The notes under the pieces were generated by a model. The model had not been told where the DNA came from. It worked only from the letters and a program-made list of their open reading frames with translations, and did no database searches. This document shows, piece after piece, positions 22,624 through 34,870 of a stretch of 64,000 bases of DNA (positions are counted from its first letter, which is position 1; each line of letters begins with the position of its first letter). Position numbers and translations under genes: made by a program. Source of the stretch: Margaritifera margaritifera (taxonomy: Eukaryota > Mollusca > Bivalvia > Unionida > Margaritiferidae); assembly GCA_029931535.1 (NCBI GenBank), contig JAQPZY010001670.1:2728001-2792000 (forward strand). Direction: 5' to 3'.

Positions 22624-22700
22624 GAATAATAATAATAATAATAATGACTTTATTTAAAGAGGGTGACACAATTAGATGAAGAACTAATCTACTTTGGGGC
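22624..22700 (-). mobile_element. LINE 3' tail with (ATT)n, minus strand
   Basis: On the minus strand, caccctctttaaataaagtc is followed by an (att)n run (22625-22644 on the plus strand). This is the same kind of 3' UTR end as at 11980-12075. Only the tail is recognisable; microsatellites directly upstream interrupt it. Confidence 0.5.
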
Positions 22701-22713
22701 CCTCATACAAAGG

Positions 22714-22716
<3 letters not shown>

Positions 22717-22811
<95 letters not shown>

Positions 22812-22830
22812 GAGAGAGAGAGAGAGAGAT
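22717..22830. repeat. (AT)n then (AG)n microsatellite
   Basis: (at) from 22717 to about 22807, continuing as (ag) to 22828. The long ORFs on both strands here are only translations of the dinucleotide run. Confidence 0.98.
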
Positions 22831-23027
22831 AGATAGATATATACACACAGACAGACATGCATATACACACATATATGAATACATATACATAGCAGCATGC
22901 ATATACAACAATATATTCTCTATCTGTCCCTTCTCTCACACACACGGACACTCACCCATACATATGAACCAACATGGTCCATATACATGCAATATGCAAT
23001 GCAAATATAGTTGTTTTCATTCTCACT

Positions 23028-23140
<113 letters not shown>

Positions 23141-23407
23141 TTAACTACTACTCTGAAGCCACTGGATATATTGATTTTGGAAGAAAGAAATAGAATGGGC
23201 ATTTGTAATCTCAACTGGAATACTCTTCCAGAGCAAAGTTTCCGATATTCGAAACCTTTTTTTTTTAACATTAACGTAGCTTTTCTCAAATAGATTCAGT
23301 CTTTAATAGGTACTATTTTTAACATATCAGCTAAGTTTTCCCTGTTTCCTCTTTGGTCTGATGTTAGCCTGAATGCTCTTGTTTGAGGACGTGCTACCTT
23401 TGCTGGG

Positions 23408-23430
23408 TTTTTTTTTTTTTTTTTTTTTTT
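23408..23430. repeat. Poly-T tract
   Basis: A T23 run lies at the 3' side of the minus-strand LINE remnant. On the minus strand it would be a poly(A) tail. Confidence 0.9.
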
Positions 23431-23434
23431 GTAA

Positions 23435-24155
23435 TTACACCATACAGTTTACCAGTAATCTAAATAGAATTGTATGCAACTATTGTAAAATAGTTTCTGG
23501 GAGAAAATGTCTTATCCTACTGAGAAGCCATAAACTTGAATTAGCCTTGTTACTGTTATATTTTATATGTTCAGTCCATGATAGATTCTTATCTGCAAAA
23601 ACAGCAAGTACTCCATCAAACAATTTGCAAATATATATCCCTCAGTATTAAACAAGGTTCATAACTATCAAGATTTGTTCTTGTATGCAGTGTTGAGATA
23701 AGTAATATAAAGCCTTACCAGTATTAACTACCATGCCATTGCTTGTACACCAGTTGTCCAGTTTGTTTAGGGTTGTCCAGTTTGTTTAGGGCAGACACAG
23801 AATGTAAAGAAATCTCTAATTTATTCTTTGTGTTTTGGATGTCTGATAATGTTGTGTCATCTGCATAGAGATCCGTAGATGAAATTGAGTGCCCCAATAG
23901 AAGGGGTAGGTCAATTATGAATAATATAAATAGTAATTGAGCCTTGTGTGACTCCATATTTAATTGTTCCATGTTCAGGCAGAACGTCATTTATATAAAC
24001 ATGTTGTGTTCTCTCATTTACATATGAATTAAGCCATTTAATTGTGCTGTCATCACATCGGTAAATATTCAGTTTTGCTCAAAAGGATTTCATGATCCAC
24101 CATATCAAATGCTTTCCTAAAATCTATAAATACAGATCCTATTATTTTACTGCAT
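23435..24155 (-). mobile_element. LINE reverse transcriptase remnant B (C-terminal palm/thumb)
   Basis: Reading right to left: GSVFIDFRKAFDMVDHEIL (fingers/palm with the catalytic D of F-x-D-x-x-x-A-F-D), then STIKWLNSYVNERTQHV, YGVTQGSI, and after a shift LLFILFI-D-LPLLLGHS and DLYADDTTLSD (the YADD active site). ALNKLDN, then a block like FADKNLSWTEHI and a short tail follow. This is the standard order of a non-LTR reverse transcriptase of the jockey/CR1/Rex type, truncated 5' of the palm. Several frameshifts show that it is dead. It starts exactly where remnant A ends, and its 3' side reaches a poly-T tract (poly-A on its own strand). Confidence 0.75.
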
Positions 24156-24169
24156 TAGAATGCAGAGAA

Positions 24170-26960
24170 CACTGAAGCAGACATTATAAAATTGCTTACT
24201 ATTTCGGGCTTGTCTAAGCTGACACCGTTTGGAAATTCTCTACCCAGAAGATGTTGAATATATTCCTCATCTGATATATTGTGAAGGAACACACCAAGAC
24301 GAATGTCAAAGTTATTTATAATATGTGTCGAAAATATTTCTTTTTGTCGCGCAGTGCTTTGACAGCAAATAAATACATGGATTGTTACATCTGTGCAAGG
24401 ATAACTGCATTGTTTGCAAATTTTTATGGTATTATTTGGAACTGTTATCAGAACATTTGCAAGGGATGTAATTAACTGTAACTCTCTTGTTGTCTTTGGA
24501 ATTTGCCATAGAAGTATGAACGTTTTTCAATCTTTTCTAGGACACGTCAATATAGCACAAGTTTCTAAAGCGCTATGTTCATACTAATGAGTAGCATGTT
24601 TTATAGTTTGTTTCCATTGTATTTTTCCTATAAATATTTTGTCTCTAACAAAACTTTCAATAAATTCCTAAATATTATATTTGTGTAAAATGCAACATAT
24701 ATCAGGGGAAGAAAATTTATGTTTTGTAACATCTTTTCTAGAAAGACATAGGTATAATCTGAATAAAAAAAATATTCTTTTAGATGTTACATTCTCTAGA
24801 AGATGGCATAATTTACAAAGAAAGTTCAGTTTCCTTTTATCAATTTCTGATACAATTCTCGTCATCCTCAGTAAACTTTCAGTCATTCCTGACCGTGTGG
24901 TGTGAGGAAAGCCTTGCAGAATTTGGTACAATGATGCTGAAATACATCGAGCATTTTTAAATCTTGAGTCTGATATTCGTCCAGACTTCGCAACCATAAA
25001 GGGCTGATGGTATCACAATTGTTTTTAATACAAACTGACGTAGGTAAGAAGATTTGATCAAGCTTCATTTGTGCCAACCCCTGCAATAGAATAAAATGAT
25101 TTTCTACCTTTAGCACAAGCTTTGTCTAATTTTGACAAACATTTAATATTGGAATTCCAACATGCTTGGTTACGTTTAAAATGGGTATAATATTATTGCC
25201 TTTTTTCCAGTTAAAACTTCTCGCATATTGTTTGTCTGTTCTGATTACAAACTAATACACAGCTTTTACTAACGTTGAAGGTGAAGTTCGATGTTAGGGG
25301 GGAGTATCTGCTGCATATATTGAGTACCTTTTGCAAATGGAGGGGTGCGTTTGCGAGCAGAGTTATATCATCAGCTAGCGCTGGATTTCCGGATGGAGTG
25401 GACCGAACAAATAACCATAATTTTGACTGGTGCAATTCCTATAAAAGGTCATTGATATAAGCAAGATATAAAAATGTTGATAAAAAAAACACCTCCCTCC
25501 CGAATGCCCCGTTCTGTTGGAAAAGGTTCGGATTTTGATTCGTTAATCAGGACAATGCTTTGAATATTTGAGTATGATTTCATTATCACATGTATAATCT
25601 TTCCTTGAATGCCTTGTTTTCTGAGTTTTGGGAAAAGTCCGTCACAATTAACAGTATCAAAGGCCTTCTCAATATCTAAGAAAACAGTAAACACTCTTAA
25701 TCCTAGTTGCTCATTCAAGACCGTTTGAGATTTGTGCGTCAATTAGAGTAAAATTTTAAAGGTAGAAAAGATGATTTCCTAAGCTGTCTTAGTCTATTAT
25801 CACACATTCCGGCTTCTTACAATCTCGCTCTAAATCTCACTCTTGCATATAAGATCTTATATTTTAAATTCGGAACTAATAATATTTAGCCTGTATTGCA
25901 AGTTTTTGAGTATTTCTAAATTACCTTTTTGCCGTTTTATATTGCTTCTAAGATCCATGGGCAAGACCTTGTGGCCGTCCATTTTCTATCCACTTTTTCC
26001 AAGAGTATCGAGCTTTATCATGAGTTTTCTTAACTTAAGGCGACCAATACGGTTTTGTGGGAGGATTCAACTTTTTCGACGGTAAGACCTGTATAGCAAT
26101 ATCCCTCATTGCAGAAATCAACTTTCTATGATTTTTTTCTTTCTATTTGTTGGGGCGTTTGGGGGATCGATTCACAATCTGAATTTAATTGTCTTGTCTA
26201 CTTCAATTTGATCAACTACTAGTTTCGCATCCCCACATTTAGGACAGGATGAAGATGGAAACAGGAAAACAAGGGTTACAATACTCTGCAGCCTGGAAAG
26301 AAAGGGTGTGCACTCAATATGAGGATCTGAGGCTGTGCACGTATCGTGATTTGTAAAAATGTCATAATCAACGACCCCAATCTATCATTCTTCTGTTAAC
26401 AATTATATTGTCAAGAGTTGTTCTGCATCGCTCAAACGTATAACCCAGTACTTGATTTAAATGTGACTTGTTCAATGGTATCAAGTCATAGTTGTCAACA
26501 AAAGCCGTGCATACTTTACATTTATAACATGCACACCATGATGATGGCGATTCTCAATATCTGGCATTGAAATCCCCTATGATTATTACTTCACCGTAAC
26601 ACAAGTAATACTCGTAGAGGAATTAAATTAAATCAATTCATTCTTGATACAAATTAAGATTTTTGTCAGAGGATAGATACACACCAAATATATAGACAGT
26701 GACATCTTTCACTGATCTTAATTCAATGCCAGCAATTCAATCATTACTGCAATTTAGTTCTTTTACTGATAGGCCAAGTTGTTTTTAATCATAAGGGATA
26801 CTCCGCGTTTTCGACCTTTCGATATTAAGCAGTTTTCAGTACAGTATATCATCAATTATTGTAATTACTATGTAGTGTATCTATACATTTACTTGTTGGT
26901 TTTGTAAGTTTGTGTTCACATATCACGGCGATATCATATATAATAGATCAAATAACTTAC
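24170..26960 (-). mobile_element. LINE remnant A: endonuclease, reverse transcriptase and C-terminal Cys/His domain
   Basis: Right to left: KKRGVSLMIKNNLA-like and EVIIIGDFNA (apurinic-type endonuclease GDFN motif, near 26590). Then RTTLDNIIVNRRMIDWG, and after a gap VFTVFLDIEKAFDTVNCDGL (RT palm, 25700-25640), RGIREGG, ALADDITLLANAPLHLQ (A-x-DD active site, about 25370) and FTFNVSKSCVL. Next come a thumb region with GFPHTTRSGMTESLL and SEIDKRKLNFLCKL, and finally a segment with C-x2-C and H-x3-C spacing (ICKQCSYPC, VTIHVFICC) near 24410. The order is that of a complete LINE ORF2. There are many stops and shifts. This family, with its long C-terminal tail, looks like one frequent in bivalves, from memory only. 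Confidence 0.75.
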
Positions 26961-26999
26961 ACTAAAATGACTTTGCTTAACCGAATGTCTTGCACATGA

Positions 27000-29545
27000 G
27001 GTTAAAACAGTATAGCATGGAAAAATCTGGAAAATCTGTTAGCTTTAACACGGAGGTCGTTATAAAAATTGCGTAGTGGAAAGTGTTTAATATTTCCTTT
27101 CTTAAAGAAACACTAAAATCATTTATGTTAGATCTAGTTATAGTTTTTATTTAAAGACTTTGTAAGTGAATAAATAGAAAATCAAATATAACTGCACGAG
27201 ATGTAAAAACCATATCCATTACGTCAGGTTTACTTTTGATAAACGGGCACAACCATGTTCCTTTTTCACAACAACCCCAAAACAATTTTTCATGCCTTGA
27301 ATTCATGATTAGGATAGATGGCACCAACAGCATTTTGAGTCTGTCCGAAATCTGTGGAAGATGCTTCTGCAGTGGCGAAGATTTTGACCAAACAATATTT
27401 GTACCGTCAGAAAATGGAGACGTTCCGTTCACAATTCCAGATGCGTCAAAAACAATATAACTCCTTTCCTATGTATTGTATTATACGATCGCAATAAAAG
27501 TTCCTCCAAACCTTGCAATGTGACAAATTCGCCTTTGTTACAGATGCAGATGCGATGTTACCCGATCATACTGCATTTAGATGAAGGTAACATTGACGAT
27601 TATTAATTTCTTGTGAACCATTCAAACTACACAAATGTAAATTAGGTTTTGTTCAGACCGAGCGCAAAGATTTTTTTTCTTTTTAAAAAAATTGGATATC
27701 TTTACTTTTTTATCAACGTACTTTTAATGATTTTAAAACGGACCAATGTTTATAACTTTTAAGAGCAACCAAATAATGCAAATCAAAATGTTTCTTTCGT
27801 TTAGCCGATAAATGTGGGTAGTGCCTCTTTAATTTTGGTGGTGTAATATTTCGAGGTTGGAAGTCCATTTATTAAAACATTCATGGTATATTTTTTCACG
27901 ACTAAATCTATATTATCTTTTTATTTCCATTCATGGATTAAGTTCAAAAACAACTGCCCATTACCTGTCTATTTGGCTACAAAAGCATAACATTTATTTT
28001 ATATCTTTAAATCTATTTTATTGCTCTAATTTTCATACTAGTGTGAATCAAAAACTCGTTCCAAAGCTACGAAACTTACAGAGAAAACAAAAATGTTGGG
28101 AGGTAGGGGGTGGGGGTGCAATTAAGGTTGAAAACAGTAGAACATCTGCCCTTCTGATGGATATACCTTCAAATTTTAACACTCTTTAAATTTTAATGCA
28201 TTTTTGGCGAATACAACTTTACCTCATCTAGTCCAAACTTGAAATTCTACAGTATGATGTAGTGGATGAGTTAGCGTAAATAAGATTGTGTGTTAATGAA
28301 CCAGGACTGATAACAGAGGGCCTGGAGGTGAAGGGGATGGTGGGTGGGTGGCGAATATATTGTTAAGCATTTCTCTAAGACCCAGACACATCCGGATAGA
28401 GTTTAAATTGCAACCTTTGCATTTCTCTTAATTGTGTCAGGCCTTCTTGCCCCCTCCCCCCCCCCAAAAAAAAAAAACCCTAGCTGCGCCTTCAAGGTAT
28501 AAATCACAGTTCTAATAATGTTTAATGGAAGTCAAATATTGATTTTTGTACGAGTCTGACTGTGGAAGACGGGTATCCAGACTTTCAAAACGTGTTTTTA
28601 TCTAAGAACAAAAGATACATTTTGTTAAATTGAATCGAATCACTTGAAGATTACACGCCCGCCCTCTTGGCAGCCCTCTCCACTCGTACTACAACATTCC
28701 AAAAGATAAACAAGATGATATAGAAAGTGAAAAAAAAATCTATATATTTTGAGAGGGTGACCTTTGTAAAGAAGGCGACCACTAATACAGGTGTGAATGT
28801 GCTTATATTTTATTCACGTAAAGTTGCCCAAGTGGAAAGGCTACCTTATAGTTCAACAAATTTTCATTACGTTCATTGTGCTGCGCACTGTTTACTCAAA
28901 GACACGATGTTTAAGCCAAAGCAAGATTATTTGTTAACAGTTAAAGGTAACAAAATATACTGAATTTGAAAATTTTAGGCAGCCTAGTCAAATACTTCAA
29001 AACTGACCCCAATATCGATTTGTCACATCGTTTTCATGTTTCGTTCTTCAATAACATTAGTTCTTGTCAACATCTCTGAATGGCACGGAATGGGGAAACT
29101 TCGCTACTGCTACACTGTACCTGGGAAAGGTCCCTCCCGCTTGAGGACATTTTCTAAGACTTGTGGTACATCAATAGGTTTCTGTTCAATAAATTCCAGG
29201 TAGTTGATTGGGTCCTTACCTTTAATTCTAAGTCTTGAATAGGTCCATTTGGGGGAATCTCGGGCATTTTACTTTGAAGTGGGTATCTGACTCAAATTAT
29301 ACACTTGGGGCAAAATTGACAATTTTTCACGTCTGATTTAAAATGGATATGTTTACATTACGATTTATACTATATTGTCATAGTAATGTAGGTATACCAG
29401 TATCTATTTTTTTGATTAGTATATTAATCTATGAATAAATTTAAATATATTATGGTACAATGATTGGGTACCTTCTAAGGACCCTGCGCTGCAAATTCTA
29501 TTGAAAATACTCTTCTAGAACATCGCTTGGTTCTTTGATGCACTG
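27000..29545. other. No gene supported
   Basis: A 93-codon minus-strand ORF (27151-27432), open also on the other strand, shows no domain. It could be the 5' part of LINE remnant A, which ends nearby, but nothing confirms that. The rest is AT-rich with a C-run/A-run at 28451-28480. Confidence 0.35.
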
Positions 29546-29548
29546 TAT

Positions 29549-29900
29549 CATGAAATTTTATACACCCGTCTTGGTCGGGTATATACTGTTTTTACATTGT
29601 CCGTCCGTCCGTTTGCAATTTCAAAAAGGCTTGTTTTATATTTTTAAATGTGAATCTACACCCCCAGAATTTGGTTAAGACTTATAGATTTAACTATGTC
29701 CTTCACATTGTGTTGAGTACAAGTTACACACAATAGATACTTTGCAGGAAAATAACATTCTAATAAACGATCAGGCTTGTATACAATTTTTTTTTTACAA
29801 ATGTTATCATTCCATTATATATAGACTTTTACATAGGATTAGAGATTAGAGGTATAAAATCAATGTAGTTCTTGTGCAATGACTCTGTAACAGGAATTGA
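29549..29900 (+). repeat. Dispersed repeat starting 'acccgtcttggtcgggtata'
   Basis: A block 'cttggtcgggtatatactgt' followed by 'ttgtccgtccgtccgtttgc' resembles the leading edge of a common mollusc dispersed repeat. Its right end is not defined. Confidence 0.4.
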
Positions 29901-30183
29901 ATATTTCATTTTTTTTTAAAGAATCAAATGCTTGCTATATGGAAGAAAACAATATTTAAATTGTTGGAACAATATTAAGAGATTATGATAGTCATTCAAA
30001 TGTTTTTACATTTAATCGCTGCAGCAGTATCAAAATTTGTTATTGTGAAATAACAGTTTTAATCGACAGATAAATACAGTACAATAAATGTTATCGCTGA
30101 AAGTTTTGCAAAGCAAACATTTTCTTAAAATTATTAAAGATAATGTGTTCCTGAAGTAAGCATGTACTTTTTTTTATCAGTGG

Positions 30184-30390
30184 ATAAATAATTAAAAGGC
30201 TGCAGCAAGGGTAATTGTTGGAGAGGGAAAAAATAGCCAACGATCTAGTATTTGCAGGAAGCAGACGTCTGTTCGATCTATTTGATGCGGATGTCTCTGA
30301 ACAAGAAGAAATTAAGCATGATAAAGGCTTGAGTAAATACAAAGGACAACTGCAGTGTTCAATGAAACAGAGTCAATACAATTGACTACT
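30184..30390 (+). pseudogene. Unrecognised coding-like fragment
   Basis: One plus-strand frame reads LLEREKIANDLVFAGSRRLF and continues DLFDADVSEQEEIKHD to a TGA at about 30384. Composition is balanced (acidic and basic residues, no low complexity), unlike the AT-rich background. It has no ATG at a sensible place and a stop just upstream. I cannot name a family. It could be a small exon or a retroelement relic. Confidence 0.25.
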
Positions 30391-31415
30391 TGAATAAAAG
30401 ATTGAGAGAAAAAACTTTTGATGACTCCGTATTTAATTAACATGAATGATGTTTTCCTCTATATGCCCTTACTCACCCTGACACAGCTGATCACCAAAAA
30501 ATAACGTAAAACTTGATAAACAGACCTCTGGTCCTGAACTTGCTGACCCACGACAGCCAAAACTGATTAATTTATTTATTTTACCAACCTTCTGATGAAC
30601 AGGTAAAATACAAATATATTATTTGCACGTATAATGGGTGATAGTGTTTTTATCGCTTACAAGTTTCTTTTTAAAAAGAAAAATCTCAGACGTTTCTGTA
30701 ACATATAACCATTGAAGATGTAGAAGTACGCTAAATACATAATTCCCCACAAGCATAAAAAGACAGTACATAAGTTAAATACGTCAATAAAACACATTAT
30801 TGTATCAAATTCACCCCGAAAAACACTGAACCTAAACAAACTTTACAAATTTGTATACCAAAGGTTTTCCAGATATATTAATTATACCATGAAATTGTCT
30901 TTAGCACAGAAACGTAGTGTGCATCGATGGAAATATTACACTGTACTAGATTATTGGAAGTGTAGTCTGACTCTACAACGTTGTCAACCTTGCAAATATG
31001 TTCATGTTTAATAGCTGGTATTTGTACATGAAAAGACTATCCCTAATCCTCCCGCTTCATTTACTTTTGAGTTAGCGGGGCTTATTAAACAAACAAAAAA
31101 TTGATTTTGAACAAAATGGTGTTGACTTGTTTTTTTACCAACCCATAAAAATCATTTGTATATGGTCTTTCACATTCTCTCTGTCTATCTTGTAATATTT
31201 TCTTTCACACCCGAGTAACAAATCTGAGGAATGTTTTCCTTCACACCCGTGTTTCTATATAAAACAATGCGTTCACCAATCAGGTACCATAAGCTTGAGG
31301 TCCAACCTGTCACATATCCGATAGCCCCAAGGAACGTACCAGACGGAACTTTGAGTCAGATATACCAGCCCACCTGAAGCCATATCTAATGGGGGGCGTG
31401 GGGTTACCGATAATA
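30391..31415. other. No gene seen
   Basis: AT-rich sequence leading up to the LINE-C cluster. Confidence 0.35.
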
Positions 31416-31419
31416 CCCA

Positions 31420-32060
31420 ATAGTCCTTTTGAGGGCTAATGAAAGAATACCTTTTGCCTATTGGGTTTCATTTTCGCTCTAGAAACCCATTGTGATAAAT
31501 CTCTTTTAAATGTCCAAATTTGATCCATTTGACCACCGATTAAAAATACTCGCTATTGTTTACACCTCATTATGATCACTAACTTAGTAATAAGTCACTT
31601 GTACTCACTATTGATTTATTTTGTCGGAAAAATGAAAAGTACACTACGTAAACTAAATTCAAAATTAGTAAAAGCAGGATTTTTTTATACCGGATAGTTT
31701 GATTTCAATTACAATATGTGGCTTACACAAAACTGGCTATTAGAGATAGTCCGCATTAGCTAACTGTGCATAATTTGATCATGTACGTTCATGACGTTTC
31801 AATTTACTCCTGTTCCGCTTCGCGTCTCCGTTTCCGACCCCGTGCAGCCTCTCCTTTCAGACACTTAATTAAAAAGCCTGCGGTGCACGCAGTAAAGCGT
31901 CAAATGGATGTTACTCACCCGTTTGACGAGTAATTAATAAGGGTGCGGTGCGCCCGCTAACCATTCGTAATTAACGAATTAAATTTAAACTAAGTAAGTC
32001 AGTCAGCATTCATGCACGCACAGTCAGCAGAGAACACAGAGGTAGACAGATCAAATAATA
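31420..32060 (+). repeat. LINE-C module M, copy 1 (upstream of ORF1)
   Basis: The module has fixed landmarks: an opening 'tagtccttttgagggctaa', 'tttcattttcgctct', 'aattacaatatgtggcttac', 'gggacagcccga'-like text, 'cagaatttgatcatgtac', 'ttccgcttcgcg.ctcc', 'gtccgtgcagcc', a 'gcggtgcacgcagtaatgcgt' block and an end near 'aaatttaaactaagtaagt'. In this copy all are present in order, directly before the ORF1 start at 32082. It probably acts as the 5' UTR/internal promoter of the LINE. Confidence 0.75.
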
Positions 32061-32081
32061 GCGCTAGCGATGGAATTATCA

Positions 32082-33140
32082 ATGGTCCCCGCCCACGCAC
32101 TGAGTGCACTGAAAGGCCTAGGCCTAGGCCTTTCAGACGCCTCAGGCTGGAGCTTAAGAGCTCAGGAGAAGAGAACTACTCTTCTCCTGATATGGACGAC
32201 ATAAGCAGAAACTGAAGAAGCCCCCAGCAGGGAAGAAGGCCAGGGGGACTGCAGCAGAAGTGGGAGCATCAGCAGACCCAGATTGCGAGCACCCAGACCG
32301 GATCTCCCTGCCAAGAGTCAAGGCCTCGGCAACCACCACTGCCACCACCACCATCAACAACATCCCCACGTAGAGAGGGAAAAGAACAAGGGACAAGGCA
32401 GGAGAAAATAGCGAGGCAGAAGCCGCATAAGCAGCCGGAAATTGGGGTCACCGTGCAGCAAGGGGCAAGTATGAGGACCCACCCTCCCATATCGGCGCAG
32501 ACAATGACCCCCCAAAGTGGGGAAACCTATCATCAAGGGAGCAAAACAAAGATAAAACCACCCCACCCCCCATTGTCGACAATAAACCCACAGAAGCAGC
32601 AACAACAGCAAGAGCAAGCGGAAGGAGCGTGGAAGCATCCCCTACCCCTCCAACATCAACATCAAAGGCAGTGGGGAGTGTTGTCAAGGACAAGAGAACT
32701 CTCCTGTTAGAATCTATTCAATATAGCTATGACCAGGCTAGTGAAATGGGCCTCGGCGACCTCTGGAGCGACCGACAAAAGGCACAGCAACACATTGAAG
32801 AACACAGAACGGTGATAACAGCGAAGAACAGGTACAAATGTGAGGGATATTTAACTAGACATACCAGACCCAGCGCCAATAAAGCAGTTAGAAACATCAG
32901 ACAGATAGAGAGGAATACAGCGAATGTCCGGTACCTCTTGCGGCAAGGATGTGCAACAACCTCATAGAATACTACAAGATCGTCAAACCGACCGTGTCCT
33001 ACACTGTAACAATGAGTGAGGACATAGTAGCTGACCTCATAGACCCAGACACACCAAGGAACCGCTTCAGAAGGAAGTTTGAGCCGCCCGACCACCTGAA
33101 GGAACTCCTGACCCTGCCATTGCTAGGGATACCCTCCTAG
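32082..33140 (+). pseudogene. LINE-C ORF1 (gag-like), copy 1, frame-broken
   Basis: ATG at 32082 starts a frame whose beginning, MVPAHALSALKGLG then SLRAQEKRTTLLLIW, is also conserved in the 43956 copy. That makes it the real start, rather than the overlapping 32012 frame. TAA follows at about 32202. A Pro/Gln-rich low-complexity middle comes next, then in another frame RTLLLESIQYSYDQASEMGL and SDRQKAQQHIEEHRTVITAK (32690-32830), again matched in the 43956 copy. A further piece (32949-33140) ends the region. ORF1 proteins of LINEs bind element RNA; no CCHC knuckle or RRM was recognised here. At least three breaks are present. Confidence 0.6.
32109..32136. repeat. Perfect 28-bp palindrome inside ORF1
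   Basis: ctgaaaggcctagg followed by its exact inverse cctaggcctttcag. The homologous 43-kb copy lacks the symmetry ('aaaggcttaggctttag'), so this may be chance within a 'ggccta' duplication. Confidence 0.9.
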
Positions 33141-33765
33141 TCCTTTTAAGGGCTGAAAGAATTCAAATATGCCTGAAGGGTTTCATTTTTGGCATAAAAA
33201 AAATCAATTTTGACCAAAACTATTTTTAAATGAACAAATTTGAACCATTCGACCACCGTTCAAAATATTCACTACATTGTTACTTAATTACGATCAATAA
33301 ATTAGTAACGGGCTACTCTTACCCAAGATTTAATTAATATTATTATCTTCGGAAAATTAGAAGTACACTATGTACGCAAAATTCAAAATTTATAACTAGT
33401 AGGAACATTTCTAAAACTGGTCAGCTTGACTTTAATTACAATATGTAGCTTACACACAGTTGGTATTAGGGACAGCCCGAGTAGCTAACTTGGCAGAATT
33501 TGATCATGTACATCCATGGCGTTTCAGTACTCCCATTCCGCTTCGCGCCTCCCTTGTCGAGTCCGTGCAGCCTTTTCCACTCCAGACACAACCGTAATGG
33601 TACATAAATTGCACACCCTCCCATATCGCGCCTTTAATGAACCCTGAAAAAGGGGAAACCGTGCAGCGAGGGAGTGGTGTGTATTAATTACACGTACATG
33701 GCCGTATGGCCTCAAACGTGGATAATTTAAGATCAGTCAGCCGACAAGCCAGCAACATCTCAACA
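33141..33765 (+). repeat. LINE-C module M, copy 2
   Basis: The landmarks occur in the same order as in copy 1: 'agtccttttaagggctgaa', 'gtttcatttttggc', 'aattacaatatgtagcttac', 'gggacagcccgagtagctaa', 'cagaatttgatcatgtac', 'ttccgcttcgcgcctccctt' and 'gtccgtgcagcc'. It then diverges ('cacaccctcccatatcgcgc') before a different small ORF. Confidence 0.75.
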
Positions 33766-33810
33766 TCGGAGCTGCACCTGCTGTGGTAGGAAGAGGGGAG
33801 GGGGCCACCT

Positions 33811-34209
33811 GTGATGTTTCACGGTACATCCAACGAGCAGCTGACTACATTTAATAATGGAAGAGCGGGGCGTGGCTGCATATACGGGACATACCGTCAC
33901 AGGAATCAGCTGACCGGCCCCCTCCCCCCCCCCCCCCCAAGTCGAGGAGTACTAGGAAATTCAACGAATTTACCGAGAAGTACACCGACGAAGCGGGTGC
34001 CAAGCCTGGCCAGGCGTGCAGCAAGCCGGGAGAAGAAGCCGATAGAGAGAGTGAGCCGACTCCCCTGGGATAGCTGCAGCATACGACTGGAATTGTATCT
34101 ACCTGCCAAGTCTAAGAGAGCCGGTGAGCAAGCTTACAACCTTAGAAGCAGCCGCCTCAGAGAGAGAGAGGCTATCCGGTCCAGTTGCAGACTGATACAA
34201 ATTTGCTGA
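33811..34209 (+). CDS. Small ORF between LINE-C modules 2 and 3
   Basis: A 132-codon frame runs to TGA at 34207. It is basic and Pro/Arg-rich (PLPPPPPSRGVLG, RVPSLARRAASREKKPIERV, NLRSSRLREREAIRSS). A C14 run at 33925 adds the prolines and may shift frame. No domain is recognised. Its place between two copies of module M suggests it is another ORF1-type piece of the LINE rather than a host gene. Confidence 0.3.
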   Translation: MMFHGTSNEQLTTFNNGRAGRGCIYGTYRHRNQLTGPLPPPPPSRGVLGNSTNLPRSTPTKRVPSLARRAASREKKPIERVSRLPWDSCSIRLELYLPAKSKRAGEQAYNLRSSRLREREAIRSSCRLIQIC

Positions 34210-34234
34210 ATAAATGGGGTTTTCTGTTTGTTTG

Positions 34235-34870
34235 TTTTGTTGTTGTTTTTTTTTTCGAAATCCCCTTTTGATTATACTTTTTAAATCACAAATTTGACTG
34301 ATTTCGAACCACTATCTAAAATATAACTATGAATTAAGAAGAACTGTGCGTGATACAAAAGGGAAATGAATAACTTGTACTCGTGGATAGGTATTATTTT
34401 TTGGAATAATTATGCACACTATGTACGCAAAATTTTTACCTGAATGGTTTAAATAAATCAAGAAATTTGGAAATAATAGTATTGTTATAATTAAACACGT
34501 GATTAACACATAATTGGTTTTAGGGACAGTCCGAAATAGCTCACTGGCCAGAATTTGATCATGTACCTTCGTACGTTTCAATACTTTCGTTCCTCTTCGC
34601 GCCTCCCTTGCTAAGTCCGTGCAGCCTTCCACTCCAGACATGTAAGTAAGAAGCATGCCGTGCATGTAGTAATGCGTCAGGTGGGCTCGCGGCCCGGCAA
34701 CTCATCCGACGAGTAATTTACACACCCTCCCATATCGCGCCTCCAGTGAACCCTTAAAGTGGGGAAGTGGTGTGTAATAATTAATAAGGGCGCGGTGCGC
34801 CCGCTAACCATTCGTAAATGGCCTCATAGCCGCAAATGAATTAAATTTAAACTAAGTAAGTAAGCAGTCG
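34235..34870 (+). repeat. LINE-C module M, copy 3 (directly before ORF2)
   Basis: Later landmarks are clear: 'cactatgtacgcaaaatt', 'taacacataattggtttta', 'gggacagtccgaaatagctc', 'cagaatttgatcatgtacct', 'ctcttcgcgcctcccttgc', 'gtccgtgcagccttcc', 'aagggcgcggtgcgcccgct' and the 'aaatttaaactaagtaagta' end. The same 'gcgcccgctaaccattcgta' text as in copy 1 shows that copies 1 and 3 are closest. Copy 1 precedes ORF1, copy 3 precedes ORF2. Confidence 0.75.

Noticed and set aside
27151..27432. 93-codon minus-strand ORF as LINE ORF1 or a host exon
   Set aside because: Open on both strands, no recognisable domain or splice boundary; left undecided.
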